Part shown: piece after piece, positions 1 to 7,402 of the stretch
How the letters are laid out: each line of letters begins with the position of its first letter
How positions within the stretch are numbered: position 1 is the first letter of the stretch
NCBI GenBank assembly: GCA_951800935.1
Contig: CATOLW010000032.1
Location: forward strand, 1 to 9,336
Origin: an uncultured Clostridium sp.
GTDB taxonomy: Bacteria; Bacillota_A; Clostridia; TANB77; CAG-508
DNA: 9,336 bases
Direction of reading: 5' to 3'
Translations under genes and position numbers: made by a program
The notes under the pieces: model-generated
The model's database searches: none
Seen by the model: only the letters and a program-made list of their open reading frames with translations
What the model was told of the DNA's origin: nothing

Positions 1-31
1 TAAAAAAGTAAAAAATGGAAACACTTTAAAT

Positions 32-40
32 AGAGGTGGG
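32..40 (+). promoter_or_regulatory. Ribosome binding site selecting a TTG start
   Basis: AGAGGTGGG lies 5 bases before the TTG at 46-48. No ATG follows before the membrane segment, so the purine-rich site decides in favour of this TTG start. The promoter must lie left of the window or in the first 30 bases; no convincing -35/-10 pair is visible there. Confidence 0.75.
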
Positions 41-45
41 AAAAT

Positions 46-1187
46 TTGATAAGAAAAGAAAAAGCGAAAAACAATCCTAAAAAAATAATTGTAATAGGGA
101 TACTTGCTATACTCATATGGATATTTATTTTTTACTTATATACTACCTATCAGAACATAGAAGTAAATCCAGATCATTATGAAGCAACAAAAATACAATC
201 CACAAAAACGGAACAAACTGTGGAAAAAACAGAAGAAGAAAGCAAAAAAGTAGCAGATGTTATTGAAGAAACAACAAGAAAAGTAGTGGGAATTTCAAAG
301 CTAAAAAATGCGGGAAATAGTATTTTATCCAAAAGTACCGAAAGTGAGCTAGGACTAGGAACAGGAATGATTGTAACAGAAGATGGTTATATTTTAAGTA
401 ATGAACATGTAACAGGAGAAAAGTATAGTAAATGTTACATTACACTAGAAAATGGAAACAATTATGATGGAACGGTTATGTGGAGTGATTCTGGCTTAGA
501 TTTATCTCTTACTAAAATAAATGCTAAAAATTTAGAACCTGTTATACTTGGAGATTCTAATCAAATTCGAGTAGGAGAAACTGTGTATGCGATTCGGAAA
601 TCCTATTCGGATTTGAGTTTAGAAGAACCGTTACATCAGGAATTATCAGTGCCAAAAATAGAACCATTAAAATTGAAGAAGAAAATAAATCTTCTTATAT
701 GACAGACTTAATTCAAACGGATGCTACCATAAATCCAGGAAATAGTGGAGGTCCAATTATTTATCCAAATGGAGAGGTATTAGGAATTAATACGGTAAAA
801 ATTTCATCAGCAGAAGGAATTGGATTTGCCGTCCCTATTAATATTATAAAACCAATTATTGAAAGCTTTAAAACCTCAGGAAATTTTGAAGAAGCAACCC
901 TTGGAATCTATGCCTATGATAAAGAGGTAATTCCTTATTTAAGCAATAGCTCTAATGCTAATTTCGAAAAAGGAATTTATGTAGCACAAATTACTAAAAA
1001 TGCACCAGCTGATAATACAGAGTTAAAAGAAGGAGATATTATTACTAGTATTGATACGGTTTCTCTCAATACGATGAATGATTTAAGACAATATATTTAT
1101 ACGAAAAAACCAAATGATGAGATAACTCTTAAAGTAACAAGGGGAAAAATCAATAAAGAAATAAAAATTGTTTTAGGAAAAAAATAA
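46..1187 (+). pseudogene. HtrA/DegP-like membrane-anchored serine protease, double frameshift
   Basis: This is a trypsin-like protease of the HtrA/DegP family (S1C), which degrades or refolds damaged proteins on the outer face of the membrane. Dropping two bases (C595 and C608) gives one 379-residue protein. It has a short basic N-terminus, one membrane segment (about residues 14-33), a charged linker (about 40-80), the protease domain with triad H121 (SNEHV), D152 (SGLDLSL) and S233 (in GNSGGP), and a C-terminal PDZ domain (about 265-379). As the sequence stands, the frame leaves the protease fold after GETVYAI and stops at 700-702. The catalytic Ser and the PDZ domain survive only in a second frame open from 699 to 1187. 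With the two Cs removed the join restores the family motif AIGNPIG followed by [11 protein letters not shown], so an intact ancestor is clear. No intact product is expected unless the insertions are sequence errors. It converges on the small minus-strand gene that ends at 1242. Confidence 0.9.
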
Positions 1188-1206
1188 AAGGATGATAAAA
1201 ATGGAG

Positions 1207-1238
1207 AATCCCTAGTTGCTAAGTAGCAGCCAGGGATT
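1207..1238. terminator. Hairpin between two convergent genes
   Basis: The 14-nt arms at 1207-1220 and 1225-1238 (AATCCCTAGTTGCT with AGCAGCCAGGGATT) pair around the 4-nt loop AAGT, with one A-C mismatch and one G-U pair. On the minus strand the hairpin begins 3 bases after the stop codon of the 57-residue gene and is followed by CTCCATTTTTATC, a modest T-run. On the plus strand it lies 19 bases after the protease gene and lacks a clear T-run. It probably terminates mainly the minus-strand gene. Confidence 0.65.
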
Positions 1239-1241
1239 AAT

Positions 1242-1415
1242 TTAGTGTGACAGAAGATAAATAGCAGACAAGCAAATTTGCCCGTTCTTAAAGATATTAA
1301 TTTTTTCCAGCTCTTTTTTAATAGCTGGAGAGAAATCAGAAGCAGAAATCATTTTTACAAAATTAGTTACTCCCATACTTTTTATCCGTCTAGACACACT
1401 TTCTACATCGTACAT
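1242..1415 (-). CDS. Small protein of unknown function, 57 residues
   Basis: I do not recognise this protein. It starts MYDVESVSRRIKSMGVTNF and ends ICLSAIYLLSH, with a basic, amphipathic first half, a Ser/Ala/Asp middle (ISASDFSP) and a KKELEKI helix. There is no signal peptide or metal-binding motif, and one Cys (residue 48). The case for a real gene rests on its signals: a perfect AGGAGGT ribosome binding site 8 bases before the ATG, an extended -10 promoter 30 bases before the start, and a hairpin terminator directly after the stop. It lies 86 bases downstream of the M23 peptidase gene on the same strand but has its own promoter, so it need not depend on that gene. Being short, it is easily missed by gene callers. 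Confidence 0.75.
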   Translation of the reverse strand: MYDVESVSRRIKSMGVTNFVKMISASDFSPAIKKELEKINIFKNGQICLSAIYLLSH

Positions 1416-1423
1416 GTTATTGT

Positions 1424-1474
1424 ACCTCCTTTTATTTGATACTTAATTATACCATAAATTTCCAGATAATACAA
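1424..1474 (-). promoter_or_regulatory. Promoter and ribosome binding site of the 57-residue gene
   Basis: Read on the minus strand, TTGTAT (1474-1469) and TATAAT (1451-1446) are 17 bases apart. The -10 box is preceded by TGG, making it an extended -10 element that compensates for the weak -35. AGGAGGT follows at 1430-1424. The fit is typical of a housekeeping sigma factor. Confidence 0.65.
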
Positions 1475-1501
1475 ATTTTACATAAAACAACATTTTTCGA
1501 C

Positions 1502-2546
1502 TTATTCTGTCAAATTACTATCTATGAAATCAAATTTTCTTTCATAATCTTTTGTTTCCTTATTTGCCATATAAACCTCACTACGATTTTTCATCAAAAA
1601 CTCAATAATCTGATACACATCAATCCAAATTTCATTAGGACTATCTACTTGAGATTCATCAAAAATTAATTGCATACCAAAATGCAAATGAGGAACATTA
1701 ATATTATTTACATTTTCTTTGGTACTATAACCAGTCATACCAAGATAACCAATTACATCACCAGCTTTTACAGTCATACCTTGTTCTAAGCCTTCACAAT
1801 AAGGATGATTTTTTCTTAAATGAGCATAATAGTAATAACGCTTTGTATCCAAACTTCGAATTCCAATACGCCAACCACCATATTGGTTCCAACCAATATT
1901 TTCAACAACACCAGACTCCACGGCAATAATAGGAGTACCAATACTTCCCATTAAGTCATTTCCTAAATGAGTTCTTTTAAAACCATAAGATCTAGTATTT
2001 CCAAAGTCATCATAATGACTAAAAGAATAATTCTTAGCAATGGGAAGAAAAGCCTTCAATCCATATTTTTCCTGATAGGATTTGGAGCCATCTTCATTTA
2101 AAACCTCAATGGAATAATTACCAATAAAACCGCCTAAAACAGCAGAATAACTTTCGAAATAATAATCATAAAACTTTAAATCTTGTGTCAAATCTTGTAT
2201 TGTCTGTCCATCTTCTAATTGAACTACTAAATCTTGCAAGGATTTTGGCGTGAAATTTTTAAAATTGCCACCATTTTTACAAGATAAGTAGGCAAGTAGC
2301 TCAATCCAATTATAAACGATTCCATTTTCTTTGTTGTGAGAGTCTATGTCTAATTTAGCCGTTAAATTTAAAGCTTCAGAAGTGACATTAAAATCGACCC
2401 ATTTAATAAAATCTTTTTTTTTTTTTTTTTTTAGTAACTTCTTCTGTTGCAAAAGAATAGAAAATAGTGATACTAGATAATAAGATAATAAGTACAATAA
2501 AAATAATTAGTAACTTTTTGTTTATTTTAAATGATTTTATGAGCAA
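1502..2546 (-). CDS. Secreted M23 (LytM-type) metallopeptidase, out of frame at an A19 run
   Basis: This is an M23-family zinc endopeptidase, which cuts peptide cross-bridges in peptidoglycan outside the cell. The zinc-site motifs are intact: HLGND (H-x3-D), YAHL, and PHLHF (H-x-H). With the A run at 18 these are H193, D197, H242, H286 and H288 of a 347-residue protein. The best start is TTG at 2546-2544, behind GAGGTGAT. It gives a Sec signal peptide: LIKSFKINKK, a hydrophobic core of about 20 residues, then a likely cut after FYSFA. The 19-base A run (2432-2414) follows Thr38 and shifts this frame to a stop three codons later (AGA TTT TAT TAA). The catalytic frame itself is open from a TTG at 2497 to the stop at 1502, but that start has no ribosome binding site and yields only a weak hydrophobic N-terminus. 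The gene is therefore off as read, unless slippage restores the frame. It lies 61 bases after tetR on the same strand. Confidence 0.85.
2414..2432 (-). repeat. Homopolymer run, A19 in the coding strand
   Basis: Nineteen consecutive A (T on the plus strand) lie between the signal peptide and the mature part of the M23 peptidase. A length divisible by three (18 or 21) joins the two parts in frame; 19 does not. Runs of this length slip readily in replication and transcription, and are also error-prone in sequencing. Confidence 0.9.
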
Positions 2547-2551
2547 AGAAA

Positions 2552-2576
2552 TCACCTCATATAAATATATGGGTGA
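2552..2576 (-). promoter_or_regulatory. Inverted repeat covering the M23 ribosome binding site
   Basis: On the plus strand, TCACC-T-CATATA-AA-TATATG-GGTGA is an 11-bp inverted repeat with one extra base. In the minus-strand RNA the second arm contains the whole ribosome binding site GAGGUGA of the M23 gene, paired with UCACC and CAUAUA upstream, with one bulged A. It could act as an RNA hairpin limiting translation, or as a DNA operator. The pairing is seen directly; the role is inferred. Confidence 0.5.
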
Positions 2577-2607
2577 GATAAAATAATATGATAGATAATA
2601 TTACAAG

Positions 2608-3201
2608 CTATTTCAAAAAACTACGAATAGCCTCATATAAAAAAGGTTTATATTCTTCAATTGGTAAAGGATTTTTATACAAAATCGAATCAAAGCAAGT
2701 AGCGCTTACCAATTCGATAATCATAAACAAAGTAACCTTTGGATTTTTTAATTTAATGTGGTTTTCTTCAACCCCTTTTAAAAACAAAGCATATAAACCG
2801 CTTTCCTTATTTTCAGAAGTATCATATAGTTTAATAATTGTTTCGTTATAAACACCCCAAGACAAATTTTTAGAGATAAACTTTAAAAGAAGCGGATTTT
2901 TAGCTAGTTCATCTATTACATAATTAATTACAAAAATAATTTGGTCAGAAAATTCTTGAATATAATTTTTTCGCATTTTTGTTAAAGCTTCTGTAAATAA
3001 TTTTTCTGACTTTTTTGTGATTAGAACATCACGAATTTCATATTTATCTTTAAAATACAAATAAAAAGTACCTTTTGCAACTTTTGCATTATCTACAATT
3101 TCTTGAATAGATGTATTTTTGATTCCTTTCTCTGTAAATAACTTAAAAGCAGTATTTAACAGTCTGCTTTCTTTTTCATTTTTTTGTTCTAAAATCCCCA
3201 T
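2608..3201 (-). CDS. TetR/AcrR-family transcriptional repressor
   Basis: This is a 197-residue regulator of normal TetR length. The N-terminal DNA-binding domain occupies about residues 10-56: a first helix ending in AFKLFTEKGIKNT, then the helix-turn-helix SIQEIVDNAKVAKGTFYLYF and the trailing KDKYEIRDVLI, all typical of the family. The rest is an all-helical ligand and dimer domain, too variable to name the ligand. The frame is open 29 codons further upstream, but the ATG at 3201-3199 is chosen because GGAGAAT lies just before it and the protein then begins in the usual place. It is divergent from the MMPL transporter gene, and the shared intergenic region holds two palindromes of the kind TetR dimers bind. 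It therefore very likely represses the transporter unit; the farther palindrome is close enough to its own promoter for autoregulation. Confidence 0.92.
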   Translation of the reverse strand: MGILEQKNEKESRLLNTAFKLFTEKGIKNTSIQEIVDNAKVAKGTFYLYFKDKYEIRDVLITKKSEKLFTEALTKMRKNYIQEFSDQIIFVINYVIDELAKNPLLLKFISKNLSWGVYNETIIKLYDTSENKESGLYALFLKGVEENHIKLKNPKVTLFMIIELVSATCFDSILYKNPLPIEEYKPFLYEAIRSFLK

Positions 3202-3234
3202 AATAATTCTCCAAATGATATTTATTCTAAAACT

Positions 3235-3263
3235 ATTATGACATAAAAAAGAAAAAATAGCAA
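3235..3263 (-). promoter_or_regulatory. Promoter of the tetR gene
   Basis: On the minus strand TTGCTA (3263-3258) and CATAAT (3240-3235) are separated by 17 bases, placing the transcript start about 25-30 bases before the ATG at 3201. The nearest operator palindrome lies 18 bases upstream of this -35. Confidence 0.5.
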
Positions 3264-3280
3264 TAAAAATATAAAAAGTA

Positions 3281-3309
3281 TTGACCAATGGTCACAAAAG
3301 TAATATAAT
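3281..3309 (+). promoter_or_regulatory. Promoter of the MMPL unit
   Basis: TTGACC (3281-3286) and a perfect TATAAT (3304-3309) are separated by exactly 17 bases, a near-consensus housekeeping promoter. The predicted transcript start is near 3316. The first operator overlaps the -35 and the second starts at about +3, so a bound repressor would block both RNA polymerase binding and escape. Confidence 0.8.
3282..3294. promoter_or_regulatory. TetR operator O1
   Basis: TGACC-AAT-GGTCA is a perfect 5-bp inverted repeat around a 3-base centre, lying over the -35 of the transporter promoter. It is followed by CACAAAAG, which is also repeated after O2. That TetR binds it is inferred from the divergent layout. 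Confidence 0.75.
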
Positions 3310-3317
3310 ATATAAAA

Positions 3318-3330
3318 TGACTAATGGTCA
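3318..3330. promoter_or_regulatory. TetR operator O2
   Basis: TGACT-AAT-GGTCA is the same palindrome as O1 with one changed base. Its centre is 36 bases from that of O1, immediately downstream of the predicted transcript start. The two copies also form an 18-base direct repeat with one mismatch (GACyAATGGTCACAAAAG). Confidence 0.75.
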
Positions 3331-3351
3331 CAAAAGGAAAGGAGCGTAAAA

Positions 3352-5403
3352 ATGCTACAACTAAAATTTGGAGAATTTGTATGCAAACATAAGAAGGTAA
3401 TCCTAATCATTGCACTTTTACTAATGATACCAGCGATGATTGGTATGAAGCTAACAAAAATCAACTACGACATTTTAATATATTTGCCAGAAGATATTGA
3501 AACATTACAAGGAGAAAACATACTATCAGAAGACTTCAACATGGGTGCGTTTTCTATAATTGTACTAGAAAAAATGAAAACAAAAGATATTAAACAATTA
3601 GAAGATAAAATAAAGCAAGTAGACAATGTAGAAAAAGTAGTAGGAATAGCAGACATTATAGGAACTAGCATTCCAACTCAAATGATACCAAATGAAATAA
3701 AAGATAAAATTTATAAAAATGGCGATACCTTATTACTAGTTACTTTCAAGGATGGGATTTCATCTGATAGAACGATGCAAACGATTGAAGTATTAAGAGA
3801 AATGACAAATGAACAATGCAAAATAAGTGGAATGTCAGCAACTATATTAGACACAAGAGATTTATCAAATTCGGAAATAGCAATTTATGTTGTAATAGCT
3901 GTTATATTATGTATTATTATTTTACAAGTAGCTTTGGACTCTTATGTAGCACCAATTATTTTGCTACTTAATATAGGAATTGCTATTCTTTATAATATGG
4001 GAAGCAATATTTTCTTAGGACAAATTTCTTATATTACAAAAGCAATAAGTGCTGTACTTCAATTGGGAGTAACTATGGATTTTGCTATCTTCTTATACCA
4101 TAGTTACAAGGATGAGCAAAAAAACTACAAAGATAAAAACCAAGCAATGGCACATGCCATCAGCCAAACTATGACATCCGTTATTGGAAGTTCTTTCACT
4201 ACCATTGCGGGATTCTTAGCACTTTGTAGTATGGATTTGACCTTGGGAAGAGATATTGGAATTGTCATGGCAAAGGGAGTATTACTAGGTGTTATCTGTG
4301 TAATAACAATCTTACCAGCCATTTTATTAACATTTGACAAAACAATTGAAAAAACAAAGCACAAAGAAATTATGCCAAAATTTATGGGAATAAAAGATTT
4401 TACCATAAAACATCATAAAGCGATTATATTAATATTTATTCTTATTTTACCAATTGCTATTTATGGATATAGTCATACACAAGTATATTATAATTTGGAC
4501 AAATCATTACCAGATACTTTAAAAAGTGTAGAAGCAAACCAAACATTAAAAGAGAAATTTAACATTGTATCAGCAGAAGTATTATTAATGGATAAAAATA
4601 TTCCAGATTACAAAATCAATGAAATGTTAGATAAAATTGAAGCAGTAGAAGGAATTGAATGGACATTAGGGTATTCAAAAATAGCAGGAAATATACCAGG
4701 AACAGTGCTTCCAGAAGATATTAATCAAGTGTTTCAAAATGATGAATACCAAATGATTTTAATTAATTCAAAATATGAAATGGCAACCGATGAGCTAAAT
4801 GAACAAATTATGAAAATCAATGAAATTATCAAACAATATGACGAAAAAGCAATATTAGCAGGAGAAGGTCCACTGATGAAAGATTTAGTAGAAATTAGTG
4901 ACCATGATTTTAACAGTGTAAATGTCGTTTCTATTGGAGTTATCTTTATCATAATGATAATAGTACTAAAATCCATTTCATTACCAATTATTTTAATAAT
5001 TGTAATTGAATTTGCGATATTTATCAACATGGGAATACCATTCTATACAAACACTACCTTACCATTTGTAGCTTCTATTGTAATTGGAACCATACAATTA
5101 GGAGCAACTATTGATTATGCTATTTTAATTACTACGAAATATAAAGCACAGCGAAAAGAAGGAAAAGACAAAAAACAAGCCATTAGTGAAGCATTAGGAA
5201 GTTCCATTAGTTCAATTGTTGTAAGTGGACTATGTTTCTTTGGAGCAACTTTTGGAGTAGGTGTGTACTCTAAAATAGAAATGATAGGATCACTTTGTTC
5301 GCTAATGTCGAGAGGTGCCATTATTAGTATGATAGTAGTTATTACAGTATTACCAGCATTTTTAATGGTATTTGACAAAAGAAGAGAGATTAAGGAGGAC
5401 TAA
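3352..5403 (+). CDS. MMPL/RND-superfamily transporter
   Basis: This 683-residue integral membrane protein of the MMPL (HAE3-like) branch of the RND superfamily probably uses the proton gradient to export lipids, amphiphiles or toxic compounds; the substrate cannot be read from the sequence. It shows the family's two matching halves. TM1 is at about 15-34, an extracytoplasmic loop at 35-172, then a bundle of five TM segments (about 176-328); TM7 is at about 356-374, a second loop at 375-522, and five more segments (about 524-674). Each half carries the conserved transmembrane Asp needed for proton coupling: TMDF (D243) and TIDY (D588). Length and topology are complete. The start is the ATG behind AAAGGAG at 3338-3344. 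Transcription is from the promoter with two TetR operators, and the next gene follows after 43 bases with no terminator between, so they form an operon. Confidence 0.93.
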   Translation: MLQLKFGEFVCKHKKVILIIALLLMIPAMIGMKLTKINYDILIYLPEDIETLQGENILSEDFNMGAFSIIVLEKMKTKDIKQLEDKIKQVDNVEKVVGIADIIGTSIPTQMIPNEIKDKIYKNGDTLLLVTFKDGISSDRTMQTIEVLREMTNEQCKISGMSATILDTRDLSNSEIAIYVVIAVILCIIILQVALDSYVAPIILLLNIGIAILYNMGSNIFLGQISYITKAISAVLQLGVTMDFAIFLYHSYKDEQKNYKDKNQAMAHAISQTMTSVIGSSFTTIAGFLALCSMDLTLGRDIGIVMAKGVLLGVICVITILPAILLTFDKTIEKTKHKEIMPKFMGIKDFTIKHHKAIILIFILILPIAIYGYSHTQVYYNLDKSLPDTLKSVEANQTLKEKFNIVSAEVLLMDKNIPDYKINEMLDKIEAVEGIEWTLGYSKIAGNIPGTVLPEDINQVFQNDEYQMILINSKYEMATDELNEQIMKINEIIKQYDEKAILAGEGPLMKDLVEISDHDFNSVNVVSIGVIFIIMIIVLKSISLPIILIIVIEFAIFINMGIPFYTNTTLPFVASIVIGTIQLGATIDYAILITTKYKAQRKEGKDKKQAISEALGSSISSIVVSGLCFFGATFGVGVYSKIEMIGSLCSLMSRGAIISMIVVITVLPAFLMVFDKRREIKED

Positions 5404-5446
5404 AATAGAATCTTTAAAAATCCTATTTAAGAAAGGAAGGATAAAA

Positions 5447-7231
5447 ATGAAAAATAAAATAATAGCAAGTATATTGTTATGTAGTATATGTACTTATACA
5501 TTACCAGTTTTTGCTTATACAAAAGACGAAACAGTATATGCAAATGTAAATAGCCAAGGAGAAAATTATCAAACTATAGTTAGTACCCATCTTGAAAATA
5601 AAGAGGAATTAGAAGTAATCAATGATATTTCTGATTTATTAAACATTGAAAATACAAATGGGGAAGAAACTTTTACACAAGAAGGAAATTCATTAATTTG
5701 GAAAGCTGATAAAAAAGATATTTATTATCAAGGAGAAAGTCAAAAAGAGTTACCAATTGCATGTAATATTAAGTATGAATTAAATGGAAAAGTTGTAAAA
5801 CCAGAAGAGATATTGGGAAAAGAAGGACATGTAAAAGTAACTATTCAGTATGAAAACAAAGAAGAACATATTGTTAATTTAAATGGAAAAGAAGAAAAAA
5901 TGTATACCCCTTTTGTTGTGGTGGCAGGAACTATTTTACAAAATGATACCAACAAAAATATAGAAATAACAAATGGAAAAGTAATCAACGATGGAAGTAA
6001 AACCGTGGTTATGGGAATTGCTATGCCAGGTTTACAAGAAAGCTTAGCAATGGATAAAAACGATATAGAGATACCAAATAATATTGAAATAACTATGGAT
6101 ACGACAGATTTTGAATTAGGAAATATAATTACTTTTGTAACACCAAAGGTATTAGAAGATGATGATTTAACATTTTTAGATAAATTAGATGAAATATACG
6201 AAAAGGTTGATACACTACAAACAGCAAGTGGTAAAATAGAAGAAGGAAGTGTAACTTTAGCAGAAGGAACCAATCAATTAGCTTCTGGCACACAAGAATT
6301 AACACAAGGAGCAGGTGCCGCTTATAAGGGAGCAAAAAAAATAAAAGAAGAAGTTAGCAAAGCAACCAATCAATTAACAAGTAATAAAAGTGAAGCACTA
6401 GATAGTAATACTTTAGCGACAATTGCTAATCAAGCTAAACAATTGGCAGTTTTATCAGCAGAGCAAAAAGCAGGAATAGGAAACCAAGCACAAGCAGTAG
6501 CGATGCAAAATATACAAAGTCAGAAAGCAAGCATTGGAAAACAAGCAGAAAGTGAAGTAGCAAAACTAGTATCAGAAGAACAATTAAAACAATCCTTACA
6601 AGGATTAAATTTAGATGCTACACAAGAAGCTTATGTCATACAAATAATGCAAGGAACAGCAAAAAAAGTAGCAAATCAAACAGCACAAAATGTGGCAGAA
6701 CAAGTAACTAGTCAGGTTTCAAACAGTACAGCACAATTAGTAGCACAAAATACAGCAACACAAACAGCAGAAAAGACAGCACAAGAAGTAGCCAAACAAG
6801 TAGCCAATGAAGTAAAAACACAAGCACAAAATCAGGTTGCTACACAAATGAACACCTTACAAGAAGGATTAAATCAATTAACAACAGGTTTAAATAATTT
6901 AAATGATGGTGCCAATTCTTTACAAAATGGTGCAAGTGAATTAAATACAGGTGCTAATACATTAGCAGAAGGAATCAAAACATTTAACGAAGAAGGTATC
7001 CAAAAAATTTGTGATTATATGAATACTAATTTAAAGGATAAGACAGATAGACTTCAGAAATTAAAAAATTTGTCAAAGGAGTATCATAATTTTACCATGC
7101 TTAATGGAGATAATGAGGGTAGCGTTAAGTTTATTATGATTATGGATGCGATTAAGAAACAAGAAGTAGAGGACAACAAAAAGGAAGAGGCAATTTTAAA
7201 TGGGGAGAGTAAAAAAGAATCCACGAAATAA
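5447..7231 (+). CDS. Secreted heptad-repeat (xxxLxxG) coiled-coil protein, partner of the MMPL transporter
   Basis: The frame opens further upstream, inside the transporter gene, but the ATG at 5447 is right: AGGAAGG precedes it by 6 bases and it opens a classic signal peptide (KNK, hydrophobic core, cut after LPVFA at about residue 23). The product has 594 residues. Residues 24-240 form a beta-rich domain of unknown fold. xxxLxxG heptads appear at about 257-295 (LAEGTNQLASGTQELTQG) and again at about 471-513 (LQEGLNQLTTGLNNLNDG and on). Between them lie about 175 residues rich in Ala, Gln and Lys, predicted coiled coil. The end is charged (KKEEAILNGESKKESTK) with no second membrane segment. 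Heptads of this kind occur in YhgE/Pip/YueB-type surface proteins and in proteins next to MMPL transporters. Operon position implies that it works outside the membrane with the transporter as an extension or loading partner; that role is inference. Confidence 0.85.
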   Translation: MKNKIIASILLCSICTYTLPVFAYTKDETVYANVNSQGENYQTIVSTHLENKEELEVINDISDLLNIENTNGEETFTQEGNSLIWKADKKDIYYQGESQKELPIACNIKYELNGKVVKPEEILGKEGHVKVTIQYENKEEHIVNLNGKEEKMYTPFVVVAGTILQNDTNKNIEITNGKVINDGSKTVVMGIAMPGLQESLAMDKNDIEIPNNIEITMDTTDFELGNIITFVTPKVLEDDDLTFLDKLDEIYEKVDTLQTASGKIEEGSVTLAEGTNQLASGTQELTQGAGAAYKGAKKIKEEVSKATNQLTSNKSEALDSNTLATIANQAKQLAVLSAEQKAGIGNQAQAVAMQNIQSQKASIGKQAESEVAKLVSEEQLKQSLQGLNLDATQEAYVIQIMQGTAKKVANQTAQNVAEQVTSQVSNSTAQLVAQNTATQTAEKTAQEVAKQVANEVKTQAQNQVATQMNTLQEGLNQLTTGLNNLNDGANSLQNGASELNTGANTLAEGIKTFNEEGIQKICDYMNTNLKDKTDRLQKLKNLSKEYHNFTMLNGDNEGSVKFIMIMDAIKKQEVEDNKKEEAILNGESKKESTK

Positions 7232-7245
7232 AGTGGATTCTTTTT
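7212..7245 (+). terminator. Terminator of the MMPL unit, with the stop codon in its loop
   Basis: AAAAAGAATCCAC (7212-7224) pairs perfectly with GTGGATTCTTTTT (7233-7245) around an 8-base loop, GAAATAAA. The T-run overlaps the stem end. The TAA stop of the heptad-repeat gene (7229-7231) is inside the loop, so the last codons (KKEST) form the left arm and terminating ribosomes sit on the hairpin. Confidence 0.9.
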
Positions 7246-7351
7246 ATGCTATTACTTTGTAAATGCAAAGGCATATCTTTTATAGAATGCGTGAATAATA
7301 GATAGGTAAAGTAAGATAAAAAATTGTAAAAAAATTAAAATAATTACAGTT

Positions 7352-7385
7352 TTCGACAAGAAAAAACAAAAGAATATGTTACAAT
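7352..7385 (+). promoter_or_regulatory. Possible promoter, with a Spo0A-box-like site, before the 108-residue gene
   Basis: TTCGAC (7352-7357) and TATGTT (7375-7380) are 17 bases apart; TACAAT (7380-7385) is an alternative -10 with no good -35. TTCGACA (7352-7358) is the exact reverse complement of the Spo0A box core TGTCGAA, but a 7-base match in AT-rich DNA is weak evidence. The rest of 7246-7402 shows no gene. Confidence 0.35.
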
Positions 7386-7402
7386 ATTTGCGGTGATAAA
7401 AA

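Noticed and set aside
1436..1669. Open frame of 77 codons on the plus strand
   Set aside because: It covers the promoter of the 57-residue gene and the 3' end of the M23 gene in antisense; its composition is low-complexity I/F/N/T.
2588..2851. Open frame of 87 codons on the plus strand
   Set aside because: It is antisense to the end of the clear TetR gene, with no family resemblance and no ribosome binding site.
2547..3201. TetR and M23 genes as one regulatory operon
   Set aside because: They are 61 bases apart on one strand with no clear terminator between, so co-transcription is possible, but I could not find a decisive promoter for the M23 gene and do not claim either case.
3202..3288. 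Upstream extension of the TetR gene by 29 codons
   Set aside because: The added part is hydrophobic, overlaps the gene's own promoter and one operator, and has no ribosome binding site; the ATG at 3201 has one.
5401..5430. Hairpin AAATAG/CTATTT between the transporter and heptad-repeat genes
   Set aside because: Only 6 weak base pairs with a 14-base loop and no T-run; unlikely to separate the operon.
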